Source of the DNA: Eukaryota sp. TZLM1-RC
Lineage: Eukaryota; Metamonada: BaSk clade
Direction: 5' to 3'
Assembly: GCA_040285825.1 (NCBI GenBank)
Contig: JAUPSS010000002.1
Span: 62,001 to 126,000 of the forward strand
DNA: 64,000 nt
In this document: in pieces, positions 11,576 to 22,491 of the stretch
How the letters are laid out: each line of letters starts with the position of its first letter
How positions within the stretch are numbered: position 1 is the first letter of the stretch
Translations under genes and position numbers: made by a program
Notes under the pieces: model-generated
The model's input: the letters and a program-made list of their open reading frames with translations, nothing else
Databases searched by the model: none
Told to the model about the DNA's origin: nothing

Positions 11576-14500
11576 CTGCCCTTTCTTCTTTTCGAGCGTC
11601 GAGGCCTGATAGGAGTTGGATTAACATTATTGTTAATATTATCAGAACGACGTTTACGGCGTGAAGGACGAGAGCGAGTATTAGAAACAAACTTGGAGAA
11701 TTCTTTATAGGCAGAGGTGTTTTGAACAGTCGAAACCAGCTCAGTGGTGATATGATTGCCAGGCCATTGGACTTGACAGTAATCACCATCCTGACTGAGG
11801 ACTTTCTGGATCACGTGCTCTTCTGCATCACCAGCAGCAACCCAGGAGTGAAATTCATCATCTACTGGTAAACTGGAATGCCAAGGTTGGAGGTGCTTCA
11901 CACTGGCTTTAACAACCATACCAGTACACAGGTTCTTGATGTCATCTGTGGAGGTAGAGGGTGTGTCAATAACTAAGAATGGTCCTTTGTAGTTACCATG
12001 TAACTTAGCAGTGGAAGACGAAGCTCGTTTGACCAATTGGCCAGGAGAGAAAGGGTTGGCTTCGATTTGGGAATCACGAGGAGGAGCCTTGGAAGCTTGA
12101 CGGAGCTCTGCTTCCTCCTGTTTCTTCTTCAATCTGGCAAATTTGGATTGAATGTTGTTGATGTAGGTTGACTCAGACGTTGAGCTTTCGAGGGTCTCTA
12201 TGATTTTGCCGGGGTCAGCTCTTGGGCTAAAATCTGAACCAAACATGAGCTCGTATGGAGAGTAACCTGTAATCGAACTCTTGGATGAGTTGATTAACAA
12301 TTGTACATAGGGTATGTACTCTGACCATGCGTCGTAGGCGTTAAAATCTACGAGCAGCTTCCTCAAATTCTGCAAAATGTCACGGTGACGGCGTTCGACT
12401 AAACCGTTGGACTGAGAGAAGTGAGGGACGGACTTTGAGACTTCTATGCCCAAAAACTCACATAGAGCGTCGAAGACAGCTTTGGAGAACTCAGGACCGT
12501 TGTCACTATGAACTATGAACGGGATCCCGAATATCGCGCATACCTTCCATATGAGAGCGTCAGCAGTAAGGTTGGCGTTGAGTTCTTTGAGAGGGACTAT
12601 GATAGTGAACCTCGTGAAGCTATCCACAAATACAAGAATGTATCTGTGGCCGTCTTGATCTTCTGGAAGAGGACCAATGACGTCGACGTTAACTCTAGCG
12701 AATGGTCTGTCAGCCCACAAGGAACCAGTTGTAGGGACATGCAGTTTGGGGACTGCTGCTGTCTTCTGACAGGAGGGGCATTCTTGAACGTGCTTGGTCA
12801 TGTCTGAAAGCATGTTAGGCCACCAGTAGTCGCTGTTCTTGAGTCTGAGGAGACTTTCTGCCTTACTGGGATGGCCACCTTGCGGGAGTCCATGTAGAAG
12901 GTTAAGCGTATCCTTAACCAGTGATTGAGGAATCACGATCTTGTGCTCTGGAGTCAGATAAAGATCTAGACGACTATCCAAAGTACAGTTGTTAAACGAG
13001 GTGTCCTGGTTAGCGAGGGCTCGCTTTTGTTCGGACCTGATCTTGCAGAGCCATGGCTCGAAGAGTGGGAGGTCATTGGAGCATTTGTCTTGAAGGATGA
13101 GCACCTTCTCAAATGTATGGAGATCTTCAACGAAGCATCTCTCTGACTCGGTTTCGTCAATCCTGTTTGTGTAGTAGATAGGGTGAAACTCTTGGTCATT
13201 AGAATGTACCAGATGGTTGATGGTATGATTGTCTTGGGGCGGTACTATCCTAGATAGCATGTCTGCCCAATGGTTCTCTTCCCCTTTTGTATGAACTATG
13301 TCGAATAGGAACTCAGAAAAGATGGGAAGCCACCTTCTGACTATTCTGTTTTTGTTCGGAGCGGTAAGCATGTAAGTAAGGTTTTGGTGATCTGTGAAAA
13401 TGATCAGACGCCTTCCTTTGAGGTAGTTCTCGAAGCCACTTTCGGTAAGCATGAGAAGGATAGCATAAAGCTCTTTCTGTACCGTGGGCCAGTTCTGCTG
13501 GGAGTTAGTCAACAATCTGCTGAAGAAGCTGATTGGTCTACATTTCCTATTGAGTAAGGAAGTACCAGGGTCCTTAGTGGGTTCTATTTGTTCCCAAATC
13601 ACGCCGCCAACTGCTATATCAGAGGCATCACAACTAATTAGTACTTGGTTATCCACCGGAGGTAAGTTGAGAGGCATATGCTCCGCGATCAGACGTTTGA
13701 TTTCGGCTAAATGGTAGTCGTGAGTGTCTTTCCACTGCAAGCGACGTGGTTTGCCATGTGTTAATTTGATGATCGGGGCAACATGCTTGGTTACCTGGGG
13801 AAGCCATTCCCTAATGAAGTTGACTGAGCCGATAAGGCTACGGGCGTCTATCACAGTCTTAGGTCTGGGAAGATTCAGTAAAGACTCTGTGCGTGTAGGA
13901 TCTATGGTCCTGGTTTTGTGTTGGAATCTGCTACCAAGGATCTTTATTGGGTGTCTAGAGGACACAAAATGACACTTGGGCATTCCAAGGCTAACTCTAC
14001 GGGTTCGAGCCTTCTCGAGGACACGTCTTAGACGTCCGAGGAACTCGTTGAAAGTTCTACCTACTATAATGATGTCATCTATATAGATGAATACACCGTC
14101 TCCGGAGAAGATGTCTGCCATAACGTTCTGGAAAACCGCAGGAACGTTCTTGAGGCCGAAAGCAGCACGTTTAAACATGATGCTTTTGCCAGGGATGCTT
14201 AAGGCAGTCTTCTCCCAGTCCTTTTCTGCAATCTTTAGTTGCCAAAAGGCTTTGGGGAGGTCAAGGGTACCGATGAAATTGGCTTCCGAAAGGAAGACTA
14301 GCACATCGGATATTCTGGGGAGATTAGGTTCAACGGGAACAGTGTTGGCGTTGACTCCGTCCTTGCCGCTGTAATCACCAGTAAGGCGAGGCTTACGATG
14401 ATCAGGGTATACCACAAGACATACTGGAGAGCTGAACTCATGGTTCGATGGTACAGCAAATCCAGACTCGACGAGTTCATCGAAGATCTGTTCGGCGACT

Positions 14501-15747
14501 TTCTGCTTCTCGGGGTTTAACCTACGAGGGGGTCGTCTGACTCGAATACTTTCATCATGAAAGTTGATCTCCATTGGAGGACAGTCAATCCCATCAGCAT
14601 GCGACTTAAGGGTGAATGTCTCTTCGAACTCTTTCAAGGTTAGAAGTAAGGTCTTCTTGTCGTTATCACAGTCGAGGTTAATAGTACAACCAGAAGACTG
14701 AATGTGCTCCAACCAACGTCTAGGGACGTTGACGACATCTGAGACTTGGGAGATTCGATGGTCGAATTCAGCCTCAGGCAGAAGTAATGTACGATGTTCC
14801 TCATCCATCTTGATGAAGAGACCTTCATCGTTCAATAAGCCTAGGTGATGCAACAGGTCTCTACCCATTAGTAACATATTGTTGCCAGGAATGATGGCCA
14901 AGCTATGTTTCACATGAACTAATTGGGTTACACTACCGAGTCTGAAGCTCAGTGTGCCTTCTGCTGATCCTAAAGACTTCGACATGATGTTGTTTGCAGA
15001 CTTGAAGTTTATGCAATGGTTAGTCTTTACCATGTTGCATCTCTCTGCTAAATCAACAGTGATGACTGATATCGAAGCTCCAGAGTCGATGATCCCTTCT
15101 ATTTCGCAGTTATTTATTGAAAATTTCAATTTTAAATTTTTGCGTGCGACATCTGAGGTGCGAACCATGAAGATATCGCTGTGGGACTCTGAGTCTGGGT
15201 TCGAGTCGAACTCATGATTGAAACAGGGTTTATTTGGTGTTTCTATCGTTGTAGCTGTTTTGAAATTCCGGGTAGTCAAAGGATTAGTTAAGCACTTAAT
15301 CCACTGGTTGGAGGCTGAGGTTTGTTTTATGTTTGGTGTTTTATGTGCTGGAGAGCTGTCTTGCTCTATAGTAAACAAGGAACATTTGTTTGAACGTTGC
15401 TTTGATGTATTACCTGTTGGAGAGCTATCTTGATCTATAGTAAACATTGAATATTTATGGGAACGTTTATTACTACTAGAAGGGCCCTTGCCTCTTCCTC
15501 TACGTCTACCTCTGCCTCTACTACTACTATTACTACTACCCCTAGCCAAATATGCTCGAACGGCATCTGGGTTGGCCTCTCGCCATTGCTTGGATCGCTG
15601 GCAATCAGGGTCGGGACATTCGTTAATAGAGTGGCCTGGAAAACCACAGAATCTACAGAGACCAGCTTTATCTCTTTCTTTCTTAATTTGCGACTTGCTC
15701 CTTTTGGTAAGTTGAGCAGGGGCGACGCTGGAACCCGCGGGCTTAAA
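11560..15747 (-). CDS. E1 Pol (nucleocapsid knuckle, protease, RT, RNase H, integrase, chromodomain-like tail)
   Basis: This frame continues directly from gag after one UAA (15748-15750). In order it has a nucleocapsid knuckle C-x2-C-x4-H-x4-C (CRFCGFPGHSINEC, about 15610-15660), an Arg/Gly-rich stretch, and an aspartic protease with IDSGAS. Next come the RT with FIYIDDII (near 14060-14090), RNase H with SCDASD, an integrase HHCC zinc site (LLHGLPQGGHPS ... CPSCQKT) and the DDE core (VDVIGPL, HSDNGPEF, NGLVERRHRD). A chromodomain-like segment (VIQKVL ... CQVQWPG) and a basic tail end the protein. No ATG starts the frame near the knuckle, so expression probably needs readthrough of the UAA. 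The stop lies inside the 3' LTR. The catalytic residues all appear present. Confidence 0.9.
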   Translation of the reverse strand, partial: FKPAGSSVAPAQLTKRSKSQIKKERDKAGLCRFCGFPGHSINECPDPDCQRSKQWREANPDAVRAYLARGSSNSSSRGRGRRRGRGKGPSSSNKRSHKYSMFTIDQDSSPTGNTSKQRSNKCSLFTIEQDSSPAHKTPNIKQTSASNQWIKCLTNPLTTRNFKTATTIETPNKPCFNHEFDSNPDSESHSDIFMVRTSDVARKNLKLKFSINNCEIEGIIDSGASISVITVDLAERCNMVKTNHCINFKSANNIMSKSLGSAEGTLSFRLGSVTQLVHVKHSLAIIPGNNMLLMGRDLLHHLGLLNDEGLFIKMDEEHRTLLLPEAEFDHRISQVSDVVNVPRRWLEHIQSSGCTINLDCDNDKKTLLLTLKEFEETFTLKSHADGIDCPPMEINFHDESIRVRRPPRRLNPEKQKVAEQIFDELVESGFAVPSNHEFSSPVCLVVYPDHRKPRLTGDYSGKDGVNANTVPVEPNLPRISDVLVFLSEANFIGTLDLPKAFWQLKIAEKDWEKTALSIPGKSIMFKRAAFGLKNVPAVFQNVMADIFSGDGVFIYIDDIIIVGRTFNEFLGRLRRVLEKARTRRVSLGMPKCHFVSSRHPIKILGSRFQHKTRTIDPTRTESLLNLPRPKTVIDARSLIGSVNFIREWLPQVTKHVAPIIKLTHGKPRRLQWKDTHDYHLAEIKRLIAEHMPLNLPPVDNQVLISCDASDIAVGGVIWEQIEPTKDPGTSLLNRKCRPISFFSRLLTNSQQNWPTVQKELYAILLMLTESGFENYLKGRRLIIFTDHQNLTYMLTAPNKNRIVRRWLPIFSEFLFDIVHTKGEENHWADMLSRIVPPQDNHTINHLVHSNDQEFHPIYYTNRIDETESERCFVEDLHTFEKVLILQDKCSNDLPLFEPWLCKIRSEQKRALANQDTSFNNCTLDSRLDLYLTPEHKIVIPQSLVKDTLNLLHGLPQGGHPSKAESLLRLKNSDYWWPNMLSDMTKHVQECPSCQKTAAVPKLHVPTTGSLWADRPFARVNVDVIGPLPEDQDGHRYILVFVDSFTRFTIIVPLKELNANLTADALIWKVCAIFGIPFIVHSDNGPEFSKAVFDALCEFLGIEVSKSVPHFSQSNGLVERRHRDILQNLRKLLVDFNAYDAWSEYIPYVQLLINSSKSSITGYSPYELMFGSDFSPRADPGKIIETLESSTSESTYINNIQSKFARLKKKQEEAELRQASKAPPRDSQIEANPFSPGQLVKRASSSTAKLHGNYKGPFLVIDTPSTSTDDIKNLCTGMVVKASVKHLQPWHSSLPVDDEFHSWVAAGDAEEHVIQKVLSQDGDYCQVQWPGNHITTELVSTVQNTSAYKEFSKFVSNTRSRPSRRKRRSDNINNNVNPTPIRPRRSKRRKGSVSLG

Positions 15748-18660
15748 TTAGCCTATTCTTTTTTTGTCCTTTGGGTTTGCTCTAACATAGTGACCCATAT
15801 GTTGTTGATAGCTGTCACTGATATTGGCCCTTTGCTCGTCATAGGATCTTGCTGAACACCAACTCATGTATTCAGCAGCAAGGATGTCGACAAATTGTTG
15901 TAAAGTATGGTGTTGCCAAACATTGGGTGTGGACCATACTGTTTTCAGGTTGTCACTGATGGCCTGAATACCAACAGAATCGATCATATGGGTTGCAATT
16001 TCCCAGTTTTGAATGCGCTGTAGGAAATGTTGACCATACAAGGCACGGTCGCTTGCCCTGACGTCAGAAATGGCAGAACTTCGTGAGACTGTTCTCATTA
16101 GCCTCACAGTGAAGTCGCCCCAGCGATTCCTAAAGTCCTGAATATTCCAATTCATCTGGACTCTATATAACTGATTCCTCGCCGTTTCTAATGTACTATA
16201 CTGGCTGAGGTGTAAAATTGATTCCCATATTTGCTCCTCATTAATGTTGTCGATAGCTGAGATACTATCAGACATAGACGAAAACCTGCCTTGAGCTCTT
16301 AGAGCAGCCAAGCACTCTGGAGTAACACAGGAGGCAATTCTACGAGGGTCGACTTGAGCAGCAGCTCTGAATCGGTCCCACTCGTGGAGGGGGTTACCAT
16401 ATCTCTGATCGAGAGGGAGGTTCCGGTTTTCTCTGCTAATGGATTGAGGAGTGGCAGGAGGACGAGAACGTTCCTCAAGTTGCCTTCTTAATTCAGACAC
16501 TTCTCTTGCTAGTCTGACTTGAGTAGGATCAGATTCATTGATGTCTCTCTCTTCAATGGTCCTCTCGGTCCTAGCATACAGAATAAATCTGTCGATAAAT
16601 TTCAAGATCCTTACTGGGTCAGAGATATCGTTGGCTTCCAGGGTGGGTTTTCTAGGTCGACCACCTCTTTGTCTATCTCTATCTCTATCTTGTGAACTCG
16701 CCATAGCTTCCATCAGTAGGGTGTTGGAATACTGGGGAGCTATGGGAGTGTTAGAAGGAGTTACTCCTAGGAGCCTAGGGTCCTGAGGAACCTGGGAGGG
16801 AGTTGATGGATCCTGAGATTGGACAACTGCAGGTTGTTGCACTGACTCAACAGTGTCAGTTGTTGCCATTGGCTCATCTTGTTGTTGGTCATCTTGAGGC
16901 TCAATTCTCAAAGATGAGAAGACTGTGTCTGTCTCAACTGGGTCAGGCTCAGAAGTTCTCAATTCTACCGGGTCATGATCGCTCGGATAGTAACTTTGCA
17001 CATTACCATCGACATTGACCCACAGAAGAGAACTAGAATTGGTGACACCAATGTTCTCCTGTATATTCATCAGGGCGTCCCTTAGTGGCCTATTCCTTCT
17101 ATGCTCCGGACCAAAATATGACGCGCAATGGTCTGGTCTGCGGTCTTGAAGGTACAATCTTTGGTAGTTCGTAGTGTAAGTGTACCACCATCCAGTCCTG
17201 AAGTCTCTATTGATATAAATATCAAGAGAGGCATTGTATCCAGGGCTAAACCTGGGGAAAGGACATGGGTTACATCGGTTGAGGAAGAGATTCAGCTCAT
17301 CACCAGCGAAGATCCTCTGTACACCTTCCCGAGGAGTTCTGAACCCTCCAACAGTATCCCGTTGAGGATAATTTGGAGGAGGGTCACAACGAACCGTAAG
17401 ATTGTCTACTTCCTCCGTTGGGAAGTAGGGACCTATTCTTCTGCGGATCCTAAAGCCGTGATCATTAACCACTTCTGGACCCCAAAATGGGGGTAAAGCA
17501 GCAATGAGTTCATTGGGAGGAATCGATGCAGGATCTCCTAACATTAACTCAATACCAGCATTGAGAACTAAGTTTTGAGCTTCAGTTCTCTGTTGGGTAG
17601 AGATGAAAGGAGAATCTGATTCCTGGGGTTGGCTTGGGGCTTGATAGGTGTTAGGCTGTGCAGCACTAAGCACCTGCCAAGCAGCAGGAACAGAAGAAAC
17701 AACGTGACCTTGCTGAGGAGTCTGGCCAGAGGTTGGAGGGACATGAATTACTCCTCTAGTAGGAACTCCCGAAGGAGGAACAGATGGAGTTGAATGGACT
17801 TCTGTAGGAGCTACCGTAGTAGGAGCAGAAGTATCAGGAAGGCCTGCTACAGGAACTTCTTGAGAAGGAGTAGTAGGATTTGGGCTACCAGCAGGGACTG
17901 CAGAAGGAGCTGGTTGTTGCGGAGGGCTGCTTTCCATAGGAACTTCCCTAGAAGGAATGGAAGGAGCTTGTTGTCCTTCCCCAGGAGCTTCCGTAGAAGA
18001 AGTAGAAGGAACTTGTTGTCCTTCCCCAGGAGCTTTCGTAGAAGAAGTGGAAGGGGCAACAGGAGCGCAAACAATAGGTGAAGAGGGAGGCTCTACCCTC
18101 TTGAGCTTCAACAGCTCAGATATCTTGTTGCTAGCCGAGTCAGGGTCAGTCTGGTTGATGATATACTTCAGATATTCATCTAAAGTACTGAACTGTTCAG
18201 GACCTAAAAGGGAATCTTCAACCTCTCCTTCAGAACCAGGGGGAGGAGAAAGAGGTACAAAGTTTTCCACATTAGCGGGAGGAACAGGAAGACTGATAGG
18301 AACCACAGGAACGTCATCCGTAGATGGAGTGGAACCTTGACCCGAGGGTTGAGAAGAAGTATCACTTCTCTCGCCACCAGAGGGTTGTTCTGTTCCCAAC
18401 TGTGGAGTTTGGGAGGAAGAACTTGTAACATTGGGTTGTGTAACAGAATCTCCGGAGGGAGGAGTTAACACAGGAGGAGGAGAAGCATTGCTTCCCTCGG
18501 ACCCAGTTGACAAGGGTTGTTCTGGTCCCGACTGAGGAGTTCGGGAGGAAGAACTCGAAGAGTGAGACGTAGGAGGATCAGTCCTAACAGTCTCGGAGTT
18601 GTCATTGGAACCACCCAAAGGTGATCCAATACGTATTGATGATCTGTGGGGGTTAGACAT
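15748..18660 (-). CDS. E1 Gag
   Basis: A 970-residue, unusually long Gag. Residues 1 to about 350 are Ser/Pro/Gly/Gln-rich with short internal repeats (for example STSSTEAPGEGQQ). The last ~300 residues are a charged, Trp-containing capsid-like region homologous to the same part of E2. The ATG (18658-18660) lies inside the 5' LTR, so the first eight residues (MSNPHRSS) are LTR-encoded. The frame ends at a UAA before the nucleocapsid knuckle, so Gag made without readthrough would lack its RNA-binding knuckle. In the family Gag assembles cytoplasmic particles. Assignment is by position and homology to E2. Confidence 0.85.
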   Translation of the reverse strand: MSNPHRSSIRIGSPLGGSNDNSETVRTDPPTSHSSSSSSRTPQSGPEQPLSTGSEGSNASPPPVLTPPSGDSVTQPNVTSSSSQTPQLGTEQPSGGERSDTSSQPSGQGSTPSTDDVPVVPISLPVPPANVENFVPLSPPPGSEGEVEDSLLGPEQFSTLDEYLKYIINQTDPDSASNKISELLKLKRVEPPSSPIVCAPVAPSTSSTKAPGEGQQVPSTSSTEAPGEGQQAPSIPSREVPMESSPPQQPAPSAVPAGSPNPTTPSQEVPVAGLPDTSAPTTVAPTEVHSTPSVPPSGVPTRGVIHVPPTSGQTPQQGHVVSSVPAAWQVLSAAQPNTYQAPSQPQESDSPFISTQQRTEAQNLVLNAGIELMLGDPASIPPNELIAALPPFWGPEVVNDHGFRIRRRIGPYFPTEEVDNLTVRCDPPPNYPQRDTVGGFRTPREGVQRIFAGDELNLFLNRCNPCPFPRFSPGYNASLDIYINRDFRTGWWYTYTTNYQRLYLQDRRPDHCASYFGPEHRRNRPLRDALMNIQENIGVTNSSSLLWVNVDGNVQSYYPSDHDPVELRTSEPDPVETDTVFSSLRIEPQDDQQQDEPMATTDTVESVQQPAVVQSQDPSTPSQVPQDPRLLGVTPSNTPIAPQYSNTLLMEAMASSQDRDRDRQRGGRPRKPTLEANDISDPVRILKFIDRFILYARTERTIEERDINESDPTQVRLAREVSELRRQLEERSRPPATPQSISRENRNLPLDQRYGNPLHEWDRFRAAAQVDPRRIASCVTPECLAALRAQGRFSSMSDSISAIDNINEEQIWESILHLSQYSTLETARNQLYRVQMNWNIQDFRNRWGDFTVRLMRTVSRSSAISDVRASDRALYGQHFLQRIQNWEIATHMIDSVGIQAISDNLKTVWSTPNVWQHHTLQQFVDILAAEYMSWCSARSYDEQRANISDSYQQHMGHYVRANPKDKKRIG

Positions 18661-18791
18661 TGAGTATACCTTAAATGTAATTTATTACAAGGGAATGAGG
18701 ATTTCCCTTGACTTAAGCGCATGGGCGCAATAATACAATAACTATTAATAAACTATAAATAAACTATTATAAATATTATCCAAGGCTAACA
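18637..18791 (-). repeat. E1 5' LTR (155 bp)
   Basis: This is the 5' LTR in element orientation. The gag ATG starts 24 nt before its inner end. On the element strand the internal region begins ATACGTATTGG. No perfect complement to a tRNA 3' end directly abuts the LTR. Confidence 0.95.
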
Positions 18792-19374
18792 ATTAAGCAG
18801 AATCAATAAATGTTCACACAAAAGATACAACCTTTTAATCTTAATGCTCCAACATTCGAAACAATACAATTTTTATTTAAATATCACAGCATTGATTTTT
18901 TTGGAAATTCAAAGTGCGAAGACAACAAAAAGTTATACATAACGAGACCAATGTCATTATTGTAGAACACCTCCTTTAAATCGTCACCTTGATGTTGATC
19001 TCACAAATTATTCAACCGTTTAAAAAGCAATTGTTGATCACAGTCACCAATTGATTGTGAATAATCAAGTTGCAAGACTTTGGATGAATTTTTTATCTAG
19101 TCAAAATTCAAACTACAAATTTCTGTTCAAAATGATCCAAGAGCACAGTATTCATATGTTGTATTAATCTTAATGGCAGATTGTCAGACTGTATCAATGT
19201 ATTGAAACAATCCAATATTTACTTAGAATGCGTACTAATTGGTATAAGTTCTTGTGCAGAAAGAGCAACATTGCATTCAACTAATCAGAATTGTTCAAGG
19301 TCAATCATGTCACATCAATGTCTGTCCTCCTTCTCCTCCTCAAAAGATGACAGCATGTTCTATTACACTTCCAC

Positions 19375-19875
19375 ATGTTTGCTCAAGTGCTGAAAGCTAC
19401 CTGCTCTGTTTACTCTCCTTCTCGTTCAAAAAACACCAAAAATATTGTTGAAAGAAAAATTGCCCAGCAAGTTCTATACAAAACTGAAATGTGTCGCCTG
19501 CTTATCGAGAAGGGACATTTTTCTTTTGGTGATCGTTGCAACTTTGCCCATTGCGAATCTGAGTTGAGACCGAAAATCTGCCACCCAAAGTTCAAATCTG
19601 ATAAGTGTAGATCATTTCACGAAGATGGGTACTGTCCTTATGGAAGCCGATGTCGTTTTGATCACACTTCACGTCATTCATCTGCTCCAACTAAACCTAC
19701 CAGCTCCAACATTCCCTCTGTTTGTATGCGTGGTCCTTCTTCTCTGATAGTGTTCCCAGACCCACAAAATGATGACCAGATCAATCGATTGGGTAATGTA
19801 GAGAAGTATTCCAAACGGTTACCCTTGTTTGAACGTCTTTGTTCTTCACTGCCCCAGGGATGTACATTAATATAA
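19375..19875 (+). CDS. TTP-like CCCH protein, copy 4, zinc ligand lost (C49F)
   Basis: A full-length 166-codon ORF, but the second cysteine of finger 1 is Phe (TGT to TTT at codon 49), which should prevent folding of that finger. V24I and S98T also differ from copy 3. Finger 2 and the C-terminal RLPLFERLC are intact. In TTP both fingers are needed for tight AU-rich-element binding, so this copy is expected to bind RNA poorly while still able to engage the deadenylase, if the motif works here. It could be a decoy or an early-stage pseudogene. Confidence 0.8.
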   Translation: MFAQVLKATCSVYSPSRSKNTKNIVERKIAQQVLYKTEMCRLLIEKGHFSFGDRCNFAHCESELRPKICHPKFKSDKCRSFHEDGYCPYGSRCRFDHTSRHSSAPTKPTSSNIPSVCMRGPSSLIVFPDPQNDDQINRLGNVEKYSKRLPLFERLCSSLPQGCTLI

Positions 19876-20932
19876 TTGTAAAATGTAAATAAATTTTTTT
19901 ATTTTAAAATTTTTTTTACATCACTTTACTTGAATTTTTATTATAGATTTGATTTGAAAAAAGACAGAAATTCTTATTTCATGGTAAAAAACAGATGCAA
20001 ATACATTTATATAGCTACAGCAAAGCTGTTGTGATTACAGATTCTGTAAGATTCTACTCTAGCTCAAATAGACAATAAATACTGAGCCACAGAACTGGAG
20101 AATTGCAACTCGCCACAGATAACAGTAAAAGAAGAAAGAATAGAAAATTTAGTTCTTCCTATAAAATTCCTTGGAAATTTGGGATATCTTGCATTTGATT
20201 ATTTGGGCAAAATGTTTGTGGTGTATTTGTTACAATTGTCAGTCAACGATTTTAGCCCCCAGGATGTAAATGGTAGAAAGAACTGATCAAAATTTCGGTT
20301 TTTTTAGAAAATTTAATATTTTTCTGGACATTCATCAGTTTTCGAATGATTAAGCAGAATCAATAAATGTTCACACAAAAGATACAACCTTTTAATCTTA
20401 ATGCTCCAACATTCGAAACAATACAATTTTTATTTAAATATCACAGCATTGATTTTTTTTGGAAATTCAAAGTGCGAAGACAACAAAAAGTTATACATAA
20501 CGAGACCAATGTCATTATTGTGGAACACCTCCTTTAAATCGTCACCTTGATGTTGATCTCACAAATTATTCAACCGTTTAAAAAGCAATTGTTGATCACA
20601 GTCACCAATTAATTGTGAATAATCAAGTTGCAAGACTTTGGATGAATTTTTTATCTAGTCAAAATTCAAACTACAAATTTCTGTTCAAAATGATCCAAGA
20701 GCACAGTATTCATATGTTGTATTAATCTTAATGGCAGATTGTCAGACTGTATCAATGTATTGAAACAATCCAATATTTACTTAGAATGCGTACTAATTGG
20801 TATATGTTCTTGTGCAGAAAGAGCAACATTGCATTCAACTAATCAGAATTGTTCAAGGTCAATCATGTCACATCAATGTCTGTCCTCCTTCTCCTCCTCA
20901 AAAGATGACAGCATGTTCTATTACACTTCCAC

Positions 20933-21434
20933 ATGTTTGCTCAAGTGCTGAAAGCTACCTGCTCTGTTTACTCTCCTTCTCGTTCAAAAAACACCAAAAA
21001 TGTTGTTGAAAGAAAAATTGCCCAGCAAGTTCTATACAAAACTGAAATGTGTCGCCTGCTTATCGAGAAGGGACATTGTTCTTTTGGTGATCGTTGCAAC
21101 TTTGCCCATTGCGAATCTGAGTTGAGACCGAAAATCTGCCACCCAAAGTTCAAATCTGATAAGTGTAGATCATTTCACGAAGATGGGTACTGTCCTTATG
21201 GAAGCCGATGTCGTTTTGATCACTCTTCACGTCATTCTTCTGCTCCAACTAAACCTACCAGCTCCAACATTCCCTCTGTTTGTATGCGTGGTCCTTCTTC
21301 TCTGATAGTGTTCCCAGACCCACAAAAATGATGACCAGATCAATCGATTGGGTAATGTAGAGAAGTATTCCAAACGGTTACCCTTGTTTGAACGTCTTTG
21401 TTCTTCACTGCCCCAGGGATGTACATTAATATAA
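20933..21434 (+). pseudogene. TTP-like CCCH gene, copy 5, homopolymer frameshift
   Basis: Identical in plan to the other copies up to residue 131. One extra A in the AAAA run at about 21324-21329 then shifts the frame, ending the protein at 132 residues (PDPQK, stop 21329-21331). Both zinc fingers stay intact, with Asp at residue 53, but the C-terminal RLPLFERLC is removed. If real, this copy would bind RNA without the putative CNOT1 motif. Because the change is a single base in a homopolymer, a sequencing or assembly error is equally possible. Confidence 0.75.
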
Positions 21435-22491
21435 TTGTAAAATGTAAATAAATTTTTTTATTTTAAAATGTTTTTTTACATCACTTTACTTGAATTTTTA
21501 TTGTAGGTTTGATTTGAAAAGAGACGGAAATTCTTATTTTATAGTATAAAACAGATGCAAATACATTTATATAGCTACAGCAAAGCTGTTGTGATTACAG
21601 ATTCTGTAAGATTCTACTCTAGCTCAAATAGACAATAAACACTAAGCCACAGAACTGGAGAATTGCAACTCGCCACAGATAACAGTAAAAGAAGAAAGAA
21701 TAGAAGATTTAGTTCTTCCTATAAAATTCCTTGGAAATTTGGGGTATCTTGCATTTGATTATTTGGGCAAAATGTTTGTGGTGTATTTGTTACAATTGTC
21801 AGTCAACGATTTTAGCCCCCAGGATGCAAATGGTAGAAAGAACTGATCAAAATTTCGGTTTTATTAGAAAATTTAATATATTTCTGGACATTCATCAGTT
21901 TTCGAATGATTAAGCAGAATCAATAAATGTTCACACAAAAGATACAACCTTTTAATCTTAATGCTCCAACATTCGAAACAATACAATTTTTATTTAAATA
22001 TCACAGCATTGATTTTTTTGGAAATTCAAAGTGCGAAGACAACAAAAAGTTAGACATAACGAGACCAATGTCATTATTGTGGAACACCTCCTTTAAATCG
22101 TCACCTTGATGTTGATCTCACAAATTATTCAACCGTTTAAAAAGCAATTGTTGATCACAGTCACCAATTGATTGTGAATAATCAAGTTGCAAGACTTTGA
22201 ATGAATTTTTTATCTAGTCAAAATTCAAACTACAAATTTCTGTTCAAAATGATCCAAGAGCACAGTATTCATATGTTGTATTAATCTTAATGGCAGATTG
22301 TCAGACTGTATCAATGTATTGAAACAATCCAATATTTACTTAGAATGCGTACTAATTGGTATAAGTTCTTGTGCAGAAAGAGCAACATTGCATTCAACTA
22401 ATCAGAATTGTTCAAGGTCAATCATTTCACATCAATGTCTGTCCTCCTTCTCCTCCTCAAAAGATGACAGCATGTTCTATTACACTTCCAC

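Larger units (their letters stand above)
11421..18791 (-). mobile_element. E1: full-length Ty3/gypsy-like LTR retrotransposon
   Basis: A 7371-bp element bounded by two 155-bp LTRs that differ at one base (the a/t near 11462 and 18678), starting TG and ending CA. It is flanked by a 4-bp target duplication ATTA at 11417-11420 and 18792-18795; removing the element and one ATTA restores the array spacer exactly. Pol order is protease, RT, RNase H, integrase, as in gypsy elements. A polypurine tract (AAAAGAAGAAAGGGCAG, minus strand) abuts the 3' LTR. Near-identical LTRs indicate recent insertion. Gag and pol share one reading frame split by a single UAA. Confidence 0.95.

Noticed and set aside
15549-15549. 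Separate start codon for E1 pol
   Set aside because: The codon there is TTG and the frame is open upstream through the zinc knuckle to the UAA at 15748; pol is better read as a continuation of gag.
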